From: Sporosarcina ureae
Lineage (GTDB): Bacteria > Bacillota > Bacilli > Bacillales_A > Planococcaceae
Length of the DNA stretch: 64,000 nucleotides
Direction of reading: 5' to 3'
Assembly: GCF_002109325.1 (NCBI RefSeq)
Contig: NZ_CP015348.1
Span: 766,001 to 830,000 of the forward strand
Part shown: positions 17,367 to 25,254 of the stretch, piece by piece
Numbering within the stretch: position 1 is the stretch's first letter
Layout of the letters: each line of letters opens with the position of its first letter
Notes under the pieces: model-generated
Told to the model about the DNA's origin: nothing
Databases searched by the model: none
What the model saw: only the letters and a program-made list of their open reading frames with translations
Position numbers and translations under genes: made by a program

Positions 17367-18689
17367 TTACATTTCTTTCATCAATCCCTTATTCCCTTTT
17401 GTAATAATGGATTCATAATCGATGTATTCATAGATGTCTTCTTCCATGTGGTCGCTGAAGTTTTTGAGTTCGCCTACTGTCAGGTCCTCGATCGCTTTAT
17501 TTTCCTGTTCACAATAAATGATGATTTTACCGACGATTTCATGCGCGTCGCGGAATGGCGTACCTTTTGCGACTAAGTAGTCCGCCACTTCTGTCGCATT
17601 CAAGAATCCACCTTTAATTGCAGCTTTCATATGCTCTGCATTTACTTGTAGAGTGTCGATCATTTTAGACATAATTTCTAAGCAGTCAAGAACAGTATCC
17701 AATGCATCAAAGAATTGTTCTTTGTCTTCCTGCATGTCTTTATTATATGTTAATGGCAAACCCTTCAACGTCGTCAGTAAAGCGAATAAAGAACCATATA
17801 CTCGTCCTGTTTTACCACGGATCAGTTCTGCCGCATCTGGATTTTTCTTCTGAGGCATTATACTACTTCCTGTTGAGTAAGCATCTGAAATCGTGATAAA
17901 GCGGAACTCTTGGCTACTCCAAAGAATAAGCTCTTCACTCAATCTACTCATGTGCATCATGATTAACGAGAAGTCGGACATCAATTCTATTAAATAGTCA
18001 CGATCGCTGACACCGTCTAGAAAGTTATCTACCGGCTTATCGAACCCTAGTAATGAGGTCGTCACTTGGCGATCAATATCATGCGTCGTACCGGCAAGTG
18101 CACCACAGCCAAGTGGATTTTCATTCAAAATCTCGGCCGCATTTTGCACACGTTTTTTATCGCGTTTGAACATTTGTGCATAAGCACCTAGATGATGTCC
18201 GAAAGTGACGACCTGCGCGCGTTGCAAATGTGTGTAGCCCGGCATAATAACGTTGTTTGCTCTTCCCTTCGCTTCAAGTGAATCAATTAAGACTTGCAGC
18301 GCATCCATCACGACAGAAGTTTGATTTCTAGCATACTGTCTCATATCGACTGCTACTTGATCGTTTCGGCTGCGGGCTGTATGCAATTTCTTACCCGTCT
18401 CCCCTACTCGCTCTGTGAGATTCATTTCAATAAACGAATGAATATCTTCATAATTGCCTTCGATTTGCAATTCACCCGATTCGATATCCGCCAAAATCGA
18501 CTGCAAACCATCCACTAGCAATTCACCTTCTTCAGGTGACAATAAATCTGAATGAACTTGCATCGTTACGTGTGCGATACTACCTGCGATATCCTCTCTA
18601 TATAAACGATAATCAACGGGTAAAGAGCTATTAAATTTCTCCATGATTTCATCTGCTTTACTACTAAAACGACCGCCCCAAAGCTTCAT
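17367..18689 (-). CDS. argH: Argininosuccinate lyase
   Basis: A 440-aa fumarase-superfamily enzyme that splits argininosuccinate into arginine and fumarate. Signature segments: HTARSRNDQVAVDMR, GYTHLQRAQ, AGTTHDIDR (general acid histidine) and GSSIMPQKKNPD with the catalytic serine. It is slightly shorter than the B. subtilis enzyme at the C-terminus. argG, usually next to argH, is not adjacent and does not occur in this window. The gene has its own upstream region, with no clear ArgR box seen. Confidence 0.95.
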   Translation of the reverse strand: MKLWGGRFSSKADEIMEKFNSSLPVDYRLYREDIAGSIAHVTMQVHSDLLSPEEGELLVDGLQSILADIESGELQIEGNYEDIHSFIEMNLTERVGETGKKLHTARSRNDQVAVDMRQYARNQTSVVMDALQVLIDSLEAKGRANNVIMPGYTHLQRAQVVTFGHHLGAYAQMFKRDKKRVQNAAEILNENPLGCGALAGTTHDIDRQVTTSLLGFDKPVDNFLDGVSDRDYLIELMSDFSLIMMHMSRLSEELILWSSQEFRFITISDAYSTGSSIMPQKKNPDAAELIRGKTGRVYGSLFALLTTLKGLPLTYNKDMQEDKEQFFDALDTVLDCLEIMSKMIDTLQVNAEHMKAAIKGGFLNATEVADYLVAKGTPFRDAHEIVGKIIIYCEQENKAIEDLTVGELKNFSDHMEEDIYEYIDYESIITKGNKGLMKEM

Positions 18690-18829
18690 TATTCATCAAA
18701 CCTCTCAATTCGTATTTTTATACGTATCATTGTATAGAAATTATGTTCATCATGATCTTGTATCTTTTCTATTCTTTTATTTTGACACAGTAGACGACAT
18801 TTTTCTACTCTGAGTAATGTAGTACATTC
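18690..18829. other. Upstream part of the argH/CDF intergenic region, nothing recognised
   Basis: AT-rich DNA 5' of argH. No gene, strong palindrome or clear promoter was identified for argH here. The features of the remaining part, up to 18998, are listed separately. Confidence 0.5.
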
Positions 18830-18858
18830 TTGCATAAACCGTATAGCTATGGGATAAT
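18830..18858 (+). promoter_or_regulatory. Sigma-A promoter for the CDF leader
   Basis: TTGCAT (18830-18835) and GATAAT (18853-18858) are separated by 17 nt. A transcript would start about 140 bp before the CDF gene. Confidence 0.6.
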
Positions 18859-18864
18859 TATTGA

Positions 18865-18960
18865 ACTACAAATGAATGAGTGATGACAATGAGAAACTTT
18901 GTCCCAATCCAACAATTAAAATCATGTATGACCTCGCCCAAATTAAGCGAGGTTTTTTTG
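18865..18960 (+). ncRNA. Candidate attenuated leader or small RNA upstream of the CDF gene
   Basis: Between the promoter and the CDF start lies an approximately 95-nt segment with a small hairpin (GACAA/TTGTC near 18886-18905) that ends in a strong terminator. A 39-codon ORF (18883-19002) runs through it and its TGA overlaps the CDF ATG. No known riboswitch consensus was recognised. It could be an attenuator or a separate small RNA. Confidence 0.4.
18931..18960 (+). terminator. Terminator hairpin upstream of the CDF gene
   Basis: ACCTCGC pairs with GCGAGGT and is followed by TTTTTTTG. It lies between a good promoter and the coding start. Confidence 0.8.
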
Positions 18961-18998
18961 TTGCTTCGAGGAAACACTGTTAGAGGAGGGAAACATTT

Positions 18999-19931
18999 AT
19001 GACCATTCAAGTACGTGAGCATTCCACTTCTGCGATTATGGCTATCTGGATCAGTTTATTGAGTAATGTGATTTTGACTATATTAAAACTGGTCGTCGGA
19101 TTTGTTTTTAGAAGTCCGGTTTTACTTGCGGATGGCTTTCACAACGCAGGTGATGTGGTAGCTTCTGCAGCCGCACTGACTTCCATGCAAATTTCAAAAC
19201 GTCCTGCAGATGAAGATCATCCATATGGACACGGCAAAGCGGAAGTCATTGGTTCAAGCATAGTCGCTATTATTTTAGGGTTAGCTGCAATCTATATTGC
19301 TTTCGAAGCGATCATGGCCTTATTTGAAGATCCTGCAACAGCAAGTAGGATCGCCTTACTCACCGCGTTCGTGTCATTAATTTGGAAGTATATACTCTAT
19401 ATTTATACAATACGTATAGGTAAAGCAGAAAACAGTAAAGGGCTAATTGCGACGGCATATGACCACTTAGCTGATGTTTATGCTTCACTTGCTGCAGTAG
19501 TAGGTATTGGACTTGCCTTAATCGGAGATGCTTACGAATGGCCGCTACTCACGTATGGAGATCCCATCGCGGGTATTATTGTCTCTATTCTGGTCTTTAA
19601 AATCGCTATGGAGATCGGTAAAGAGAGTATTGATATATTGATGGAAAAAAGCGTCTGTGATGAGCGTTTAATCGCGTTTGAAGAATTGATTCATTCCATT
19701 CCGGAAGTAAAACGAATTGATCGCTTGCGCGCAAGAGAACATGGACATTATGTATTGGTTGATATTCGAATCGGTATTAATGGTGATTTGACGATACAAG
19801 AAGGCCATATTATCTCGAGTAGATTACGTAATTTGATCATGGCGAAAAATGAAGACGTGGATGAAGTATTAATTCACTTAAATCCGTGGTATCCCGAAAA
19901 ACAATCCGGTATACTTACTAACGAGGAGTGA
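18999..19931 (+). CDS. Cation diffusion facilitator (MneP/MneS-like metal exporter)
   Basis: A 310-aa CDF protein with about six transmembrane helices (residues 13-110 and 117-210) and a cytoplasmic C-terminal domain. Metal-site motifs are DGFHNAGD in helix 2 and DHLAD in helix 5, plus DEDHPYGHGKAE in the loop. Sequence style and size fit the manganese-exporting MneP/MneS branch of B. subtilis rather than CzcD, but substrate is inferred. RBS AGGAGGG lies 6-8 nt upstream. The two genes downstream are closely spaced, suggesting one transcript. Confidence 0.88.
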   Translation: MTIQVREHSTSAIMAIWISLLSNVILTILKLVVGFVFRSPVLLADGFHNAGDVVASAAALTSMQISKRPADEDHPYGHGKAEVIGSSIVAIILGLAAIYIAFEAIMALFEDPATASRIALLTAFVSLIWKYILYIYTIRIGKAENSKGLIATAYDHLADVYASLAAVVGIGLALIGDAYEWPLLTYGDPIAGIIVSILVFKIAMEIGKESIDILMEKSVCDERLIAFEELIHSIPEVKRIDRLRAREHGHYVLVDIRIGINGDLTIQEGHIISSRLRNLIMAKNEDVDEVLIHLNPWYPEKQSGILTNEE

Positions 19932-19936
19932 ATAAA

Positions 19937-20389
19937 ATGAGTACAGTAACAATCAAAACAATAGAAGTATGTGTAAAGGAAACAGAGGAAACCGTACGCT
20001 TTGCAGATGAGCGTTTTTTACAAGAACCCATCTCTTATTTGAAATCGAATATAGCTGAATTTCTTTTTGTCGAGTCCCCTGACTTCGATGAGATCAAAGT
20101 GGATTCGCTGGCACTTGAAGTAGATGACATTTTCAAAACGTATATGGCATTATTTGGTTTGCAAGGTAAGAAAAAAGAAGGCGAAACTATTCGTACATTT
20201 ATTGAGGAAAAACTTCAGCATAATCTACATGGCTTTAGTATTTCTTTTTCCGACAATGAAGGCTTCTGGGAATTAAATATTCCGCTTGATTCTCTCAAAG
20301 GGTTTGATGAGACGATGCCTATTCAAGATGCACTACAACTTCTGTTTGAAGTACTTGGCGATTTGCATAAAATGAGAGCAAATAACTAA
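19937..20389 (+). CDS. Conserved hypothetical protein
   Basis: A 150-aa soluble, acidic protein; ATG 19937 was chosen because GAGGAG is 8 nt upstream. No membrane helices, signal peptide or known motif were recognised. The middle part (VDSLALEVDDIFKTYMALFGLQGKKKEGETIRTFIEEKL) looks helical. It sits between the CDF gene and the Trm11-like methyltransferase, and its stop TAA overlaps the ATG of the latter. A functional link to the methyltransferase is possible but only contextual. Confidence 0.75.
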   Translation: MSTVTIKTIEVCVKETEETVRFADERFLQEPISYLKSNIAEFLFVESPDFDEIKVDSLALEVDDIFKTYMALFGLQGKKKEGETIRTFIEEKLQHNLHGFSISFSDNEGFWELNIPLDSLKGFDETMPIQDALQLLFEVLGDLHKMRANN

Positions 20390-21324
20390 TGGCTTCGCAA
20401 TTTATATATACGTATATTCGGCACCGCGATGAAAAGGAATTATGTCGAATGGAAATGCGAGCGTTTTTCGGTTATGACGTAGAAGACAACGTGATTATAA
20501 GTGATATTGGCGTTGATCCGTCACGAAGCCCGTTCATACAAACGCGACTCGAAATCTTACTGGATGCAGACAGTTTAGAAATGCTGGCAGACAAAGCTTC
20601 TAAGCTGGAGACCGATCAATTATTTAAGACCGTCTGCTTGAATGATATGACGCTATCAACGACAGCTAAAATTGGTCATGACACGCGTCGTGAAATTGAG
20701 CGTACAATTGGATTGCAGATCAAAGGCGAGCCTGAACTTGACCATCCTGAAGTATTCATCGGGATTATGCAATTAGACGGTCGTTGGTACGCAGGAAATG
20801 TGCTTTACAGTTCTTCTGACTGGCATGTTCACCAGCAGAAGCCCCACATGTATTCCACTGCGCTTGGTACACGTCTCGCTAGAGCTGCCGTCAATATTGC
20901 AGTACCGCACCCTGAAGGGAAACGCGTCATCGATCCTTGCTGTGGAATCGGCACTGTCCTTGTTGAAGCATTATCTATGGGAATCCCTATTGAAGGTCGC
21001 GATATTAATCCGCTTGTCGTCTATGGCTCAAGGAAAAACATCGACTACTTCAATTTAGAAGGCAATGTCACAATAGGTCCAATTGCTGAAGTTGACGAAG
21101 AATACGATGTGGCTATTATCGATATGCCGTATAATTTATTTACGCATATTACAGCAGGTGGCCAACTCGAAATTTTGAAAGAAGCTCGACGCTTTGCCAA
21201 ACGCTGTTTAATTATTACGATTGAAAATATGGATGAAATGCTCGAAATTGCTGGATTTGAGATAGCGGATCGTTGCCTTGCACATAAAGGTACGTTTTCG
21301 CGTGAAGTTGTCCTATGTAAATAA
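20389..21324 (+). CDS. TRM11-family SAM-dependent methyltransferase
   Basis: A 311-aa putative nucleic-acid methyltransferase. The SAM-binding motif I is VIDPCCGIGTVLVEAL (about residues 180-195). The second acidic motif is GRDINPLVVYGSRKN, and the catalytic loop DMPYNLF (about 247-253) is the D-P-P-Y type used for exocyclic amino groups of guanine or adenine. Eukaryotic/archaeal Trm11 makes m2G10 in tRNA; the bacterial target is unproven. The coding start overlaps the preceding stop by one base. Confidence 0.85.
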   Translation: MASQFIYTYIRHRDEKELCRMEMRAFFGYDVEDNVIISDIGVDPSRSPFIQTRLEILLDADSLEMLADKASKLETDQLFKTVCLNDMTLSTTAKIGHDTRREIERTIGLQIKGEPELDHPEVFIGIMQLDGRWYAGNVLYSSSDWHVHQQKPHMYSTALGTRLARAAVNIAVPHPEGKRVIDPCCGIGTVLVEALSMGIPIEGRDINPLVVYGSRKNIDYFNLEGNVTIGPIAEVDEEYDVAIIDMPYNLFTHITAGGQLEILKEARRFAKRCLIITIENMDEMLEIAGFEIADRCLAHKGTFSREVVLCK

Positions 21325-21326
21325 TG

Positions 21327-21361
21327 AAAGACGAGTGAGTTTTTCTCTCACTCGTCTTTTT
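21327..21361 (+). terminator. Terminator of the CDF-methyltransferase unit
   Basis: AAAGACGAGTGAG pairs with CTCACTCGTCTTT, then a T run. Confidence 0.9.
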
Positions 21362-21415
21362 CATTGTGTATAACTATTTTCTGAAATATGATAAAGACAG
21401 ATTGGAGGTACGATT

Positions 21416-21838
21416 ATGAAACGTTTTATATCAGCAATTATAGCCGCTATCTTTTTCGCAATTATTTATTCAGCCATTTCCTATGTACCTGAATCACAGC
21501 GCGAACCGAATACCTATTATTTTGGGTACGCTGAAACAATGGTATTTGTCATGTTATACGCAGGGCCTATCTTTTTACTGATTGGAATTCCGCTATCTAT
21601 CATGATTGATAAATTAATGAAAAATAAAAAGTCGCAGTATGTAAAGAAGCTAGTTTTCTATTCAGTGGCTGGTCTTCTAATTGGCGCATTATTCCCTCTG
21701 ATTCTACTGCCCGGACTGAATTCCGTGTCGCTGATTGTCTTATATGCCGGTATTGGTCTCATGGCAGCAAATATTTATTTTCACACATTACTCTTATTGC
21801 CTCCACGTAATAACATTTCAATAAATAAGGAGACATAA
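21416..21838 (+). CDS. Small four-helix membrane protein, unknown function
   Basis: A 140-aa polytopic protein with hydrophobic segments at about 5-22, 37-62, 77-98 and 101-128, and short basic loops (KLMKNKKSQYVKK). Spacing to TTGGAGG supports the ATG at 21416. No family was recognised. It is transcribed alone, in the direction of its neighbours. Confidence 0.7.
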   Translation: MKRFISAIIAAIFFAIIYSAISYVPESQREPNTYYFGYAETMVFVMLYAGPIFLLIGIPLSIMIDKLMKNKKSQYVKKLVFYSVAGLLIGALFPLILLPGLNSVSLIVLYAGIGLMAANIYFHTLLLLPPRNNISINKET

Positions 21839-22031
21839 TACGATTCGTTTACGTATACAAAAACAGTAAAGAAAATGTAATAGTTTCTACTGACTTGGAT
21901 ATCCTACTTATATTTTTTATTGGAAGAGTGTGAATTTTGTAAAATAGGGGAAACAAAAGTATCAGAGCATTTATTTATCACGTCATTCTTTTTTACAGTG
22001 AGCTCTTATTACTATCGAAGGAGTGAAGTCT

Positions 22032-22235
22032 ATGTTTATTAGTATTATGAAGCTTTTGAGTGTCCTCTATCTATGGACATGGTTCGTCTGGCCGTTCGTT
22101 TTTGTTATTTCTATAATTTATGCGATCAAGGAGCTCGTGCAGGAAGAACCTGCATTTATGAAGCCGGCCATTATTGCGTCGGTATCCTTGCTAATCATCC
22201 TCTCAGGAATCGCATCCCCTGCCTTGTTTTTATGA
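22032..22235 (+). CDS. Small two-helix membrane protein, unknown function
   Basis: A 67-aa protein with two hydrophobic helices (about residues 8-30 and 44-65) joined by a charged turn (AIKELVQEEPAFMKP). ATG 22032 is favoured over the in-frame GTG at 22023, since GAAGGAG lies 8 nt before it. A terminator follows. No homologous family was recognised. Confidence 0.6.
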   Translation: MFISIMKLLSVLYLWTWFVWPFVFVISIIYAIKELVQEEPAFMKPAIIASVSLLIILSGIASPALFL

Positions 22236-22251
22236 GTCTTTGAAAAGAAGC

Positions 22252-22290
22252 GATCGAAGTTATGGTTTTATGACTTCGATCACTTTTTTG
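22252..22290 (+). terminator. Terminator after the small membrane protein gene
   Basis: GATCGAAGT pairs with ACTTCGATC, followed by ACTTTTTTG. Confidence 0.85.
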
Positions 22291-22387
22291 TTCTTATTTT
22301 TTGATATGGAAAATGTGCATCAACTGGAGCTTCCATCCCCACGCAAACACTATTTAGTGCTCCTCTTCCAATACTCCCAACCAACAC

Positions 22388-22420
22388 AAAAAAAGGATGC
22401 CCAGTTAGGACATCCTTTTA
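22388..22420 (-). terminator. pepA terminator
   Basis: AAAAGGATG and CATCCTTTT form the stem. On the minus strand the T run follows. Confidence 0.85.
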
Positions 22421-22428
22421 AATAGTAC

Positions 22429-23802
22429 TTATTTAGTCAATGACACCGTATAATCCGCAAGCAAACGTGCTCCGTAGCCCGTTGCTGACTTCGTATAATA
22501 CCCCTTTGACTTCTGCTTATCCATAACGCCGGCCATGTCGACATGCAACCAGTTGTTCTTCGGTGCGAACTTACGCAAGAAGAGACCAGCTGTGATCGAA
22601 CCTGCCACAGTTAGAGAACTCATATTGTTGCAATCTGCATAGGCGCTATCAAGTGTTTCTTCATACTCATCAATTAAAGGAAGTGGCCAAACGAAGTCAC
22701 CGTTTTGATCGCCAATTTTTTTCATTTTATTAGACAACTCTTCGTCACCAAACACTCCGCCTACTTCCGTACCAAGCGCTGCCACAACTGCGCCAGTCAA
22801 TGTAGCGATATCCACAGTGTAGTCTGCGTTTAATTCACCTGCGCGAATCAATCCGTCAGCTAAAATCAAACGGCCTTCTGCATCGGTATTACCGACCTGT
22901 ACGCTAATACCATTCTTGTATTGAATCACTTCTCCCGGCATAACAGCATCAGGTCCAGGTGTATTCTCAACCATTGGAATCAGCACGACAACATTCACTT
23001 TTGCATCTGAATGAGCTAGAAGTGATAAGGCACCGCTCACAGCAGCTGATCCGCCCATATCCATACGCATATCACTGTCGTCACGTCCGCCTTTCAAGCT
23101 AATACCACCCGAATCATACGTTACGCCTTTTCCGACAAGAGCAACAAGTGGCTTTGATGCATCCGTCTGCAAAGTCAGTTCTACGAATGAAGGCTCGTAT
23201 TTACTACCGCGGCATACCGTTAATACACCATTCATTTCGCGTTCTTCAATTTCTTTTTTACCAAGAACATCGATTTTCACTTTTGTCCCTTTGAAATGAT
23301 CTTTTAATACTTCTGGGTATGTCTCTGGATTGAGCACATTGGAAAGTTCATTCATTAAGTCACGAGAAAATGCCATAGCTGCTGCACGCACTTCTCCTGA
23401 TTTGACTGCTTCTTTGTCTGCACCTTTAACATCTAACGTAGTGACAGGGTCCGCTTTTTTAGATTGATAGCGGTCAAAGTTGTAGGCACCAAGATGCCAT
23501 CCTTCGACGAAAGCTGTGACTGCTTCATCTTGAGACGACCACTTATGTCCTAGCTGATCTGCTTGAATCGAGGCAGAATCTACTTTTTGTGCCGCAAGAC
23601 TGCGAGAAATTTCACCTGCAATACAGCGAATTGCATCTGCTGTTTTCCATTCTTTATTTTTTATAACGACTAGCTGTTTTCCATCATGTACAAACGTGGA
23701 AAATCCTCCAGCTTGATTGTCGACAAATTGTTTCACCAACAGGTTCTTCGTTATTTGTGCATCAGTTGCGAATAAAATTTCTACATTAATTTTCATAGTC
23801 AT
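22429..23802 (-). CDS. pepA: Leucyl aminopeptidase (M17, cytosol aminopeptidase)
   Basis: A 457-aa di-metal exopeptidase. The C-terminal catalytic domain has VGKGVTYDSGGISLK (metal-binding Lys/Asp), MRMDMGGSAAV and the family signature NTDAEGRLILAD; an N-terminal macro-like domain precedes it. ATG 23802 is chosen because AAGGGAG lies 5-6 nt upstream; the GTG at 23817 is an overextension. It probably works as a hexamer in the cytoplasm releasing N-terminal residues from peptides. Confidence 0.95.
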   Translation of the reverse strand: MTMKINVEILFATDAQITKNLLVKQFVDNQAGGFSTFVHDGKQLVVIKNKEWKTADAIRCIAGEISRSLAAQKVDSASIQADQLGHKWSSQDEAVTAFVEGWHLGAYNFDRYQSKKADPVTTLDVKGADKEAVKSGEVRAAAMAFSRDLMNELSNVLNPETYPEVLKDHFKGTKVKIDVLGKKEIEEREMNGVLTVCRGSKYEPSFVELTLQTDASKPLVALVGKGVTYDSGGISLKGGRDDSDMRMDMGGSAAVSGALSLLAHSDAKVNVVVLIPMVENTPGPDAVMPGEVIQYKNGISVQVGNTDAEGRLILADGLIRAGELNADYTVDIATLTGAVVAALGTEVGGVFGDEELSNKMKKIGDQNGDFVWPLPLIDEYEETLDSAYADCNNMSSLTVAGSITAGLFLRKFAPKNNWLHVDMAGVMDKQKSKGYYTKSATGYGARLLADYTVSLTK

Positions 23803-23841
23803 AATAGCTCCCTTCACTATTTCGGTTTCCTAAATAGTTTA

Positions 23842-23997
23842 TCACTTTTTACCTGATAGCGCTAAGAAGAGAGTTGCCAGCGGTCCTAAAAACAAAGAAA
23901 GTATAAACCAGTTCAATCCACTTCTATTTTTCCCTTGCGCTAATACTGCATTAATTAAAGCTAACGTGCCCCATCCTACAAAATATCCTTCATTCAT
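23842..23997 (-). CDS. Small (51-aa) membrane protein
   Basis: This short frame reads MNEGYFVGWGTLALINAVLA, then a QGKNRSG turn, then a second hydrophobic helix (FILSLFLGPLATLFLAL) ending in SGKK. It has a CGGAGTG ribosome binding site 6-7 nt upstream of the ATG. The two-helix hairpin with a positively charged end is typical of small Bacillales membrane proteins. Function is unknown. It lies upstream of pepA on the same strand. Confidence 0.65.
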   Translation of the reverse strand: MNEGYFVGWGTLALINAVLAQGKNRSGLNWFILSLFLGPLATLFLALSGKK

Positions 23998-24077
23998 TTT
24001 TCATCACTCCGTTATCTAGTTGTATAGTATGTATACGATATACCTAACAGGTTGGTTTCATTTGTAGCTTTTAACGC

Positions 24078-24103
24078 AAAAAAGGAACATCCATGATGTC
24101 CCT
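24078..24103 (-). terminator. Probable terminator of the 78-aa gene
   Basis: GGAACATC and GATGTCCC form a short stem with one mismatch. The T run follows on the minus strand. Confidence 0.6.
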
Positions 24104-24122
24104 AGTGTTTCTCATAGCTTTA

Positions 24123-24359
24123 TTAGCTCCCTATTGATGTAGGGGCACTATCATCAGTCGCATTTTTGAAATTCTGATTACCGACTTTTGCTCGTACTTC
24201 TTCTTCTGTTAACGGCGGTGGAATTTCGTGTTCTGCCAACTCTCTGCTTTCAAGTGGAATTTCAATGTTCTCCATGGCAGCATTCTTCGCATCCATTTCG
24301 CGCCCATATTGCTCACGTTGCTCTGCAGTCGTTTGTTGTTCTTTTGATAAATCAGCCAT
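24123..24359 (-). CDS. Small hydrophilic protein, unknown function
   Basis: A 78-aa highly charged protein (N-terminal helix rich in Glu/Gln/Lys/Arg, then a PPPLTEEEVRAKVG segment), with no cysteine or membrane segment. TTGAGGTGATG precedes the ATG, which supports real expression. It is divergent from the YaiI/YqxD gene. No family was recognised. Confidence 0.6.
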   Translation of the reverse strand: MADLSKEQQTTAEQREQYGREMDAKNAAMENIEIPLESRELAEHEIPPPLTEEEVRAKVGNQNFKNATDDSAPTSIGS

Positions 24360-24447
24360 TTCATCACCTCAATCGTACATTTTTACTTATCTTTCCCGTT
24401 ATTTGTTATACTAAACCTATTAAGTGTAGAGGAAGGAGAGGTACTAC

Positions 24448-24891
24448 GTGACAACGATTTTAGTAGATGCGGATGGCTGTCCAGTAATCAACGAAACGAT
24501 TGCGATTGCTAAAGAGTACGACCTACCTTGTGTGTTAATATGTGACACTGCACATGAAATGCACCGGGAAGGCGCAGAAACAATTACTGTTTCCAAAGGT
24601 GCCGACGCAGTCGATTTTGTATTGGTGAACCGTATAAAAAAAGGGGATATCGTCGTCACTCAAGACTACGGATTGGCCGCTATGGCATTGGCCAAACAAG
24701 GATTACCACTTGACCAGAACGGTAGATGGTATACAAATGACAATATTGATCAATTACTCGCGGCACGTCATAAAGCTCAGAAAATCCGCCGGGCAGGAGG
24801 TCGTTTACGAGGTCCCAAAAAACGAACTGCTGAGCAGAATGAAGGATTCATTACTAGTTTGCGTGAATTATGTAAAACCATTCAACCTTAA
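24448..24891 (+). CDS. YaiI/YqxD family (DUF188) protein
   Basis: A 147-aa PIN-like protein. The family opening TTILVDADGCPVINET has the acidic residues, followed by CDTAHEM, GADAVDFVLVN, DIVVTQDYGLAAMAL and the C-terminal RRAGGRLRGPKKRT. The biochemical role of the family is unsettled; the fold suggests a metal-dependent nuclease. GTG at 24448 is the start, with GGAAGGAGAGG upstream. A perfect-stem terminator follows. Confidence 0.9.
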   Translation: MTTILVDADGCPVINETIAIAKEYDLPCVLICDTAHEMHREGAETITVSKGADAVDFVLVNRIKKGDIVVTQDYGLAAMALAKQGLPLDQNGRWYTNDNIDQLLAARHKAQKIRRAGGRLRGPKKRTAEQNEGFITSLRELCKTIQP

Positions 24892-24901
24892 ATTAGACCA
24901 T

Positions 24902-24952
24902 ATTATACAACAAGAGATCGCAAAGAGTACTTGCGATCTCTTGTTGTATAAT
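24902..24952. terminator. Bidirectional terminator
   Basis: A 22-bp perfect stem (ATTATACAACAAGAGATCGC and its complement) between the convergent YaiI/YqxD and cupin genes. Confidence 0.9.
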
Positions 24953-24954
24953 CT

Positions 24955-25254
24955 TTACGGCTTTATGAGAATAACTAAAACATCAGAGTCTTCTACTGCG
25001 TGTAAACTATGTCTTTCTAACGGTACCATATGCAAGACATTATCTGGTGTGACATCCACCGGCTCGCCTTCCACTATGAACCGTACCTTTCCTTTACGCA
25101 CGATGATGAATACTTCTTTATTCGCATCATGCTCAGCTACTTCCTCTCCTGTACGCAATTGAATATTCATAAAAGTTGCATTGTCGACATTCGCTACTTT
25201 CTCCACATGCTTTTTCTTTTCAGACAGCTGATTTTTTGTGTCAATTAAATTCAT
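24955..25254 (-). CDS. Cupin-domain protein
   Basis: A 99-aa single cupin barrel: motif 1 around GEEVAEHDANKEVFIIVRKGKV and motif 2 around LHMVPLERHSLHAVEDS, with histidine/glutamate ligands for a metal. Length and layout fit small cupins that bind metals or bind/modify small molecules; the substrate is unknown. It starts inside the end of the LLM monooxygenase gene (14-nt overlap), so the two are translationally coupled and possibly work together. Confidence 0.8.
   Translation of the reverse strand: MNLIDTKNQLSEKKKHVEKVANVDNATFMNIQLRTGEEVAEHDANKEVFIIVRKGKVRFIVEGEPVDVTPDNVLHMVPLERHSLHAVEDSDVLVILIKP

Noticed and set aside
22240..22425. 61-aa plus-strand frame
   Set aside because: It begins in one terminator hairpin and ends in another; no ribosome binding site.
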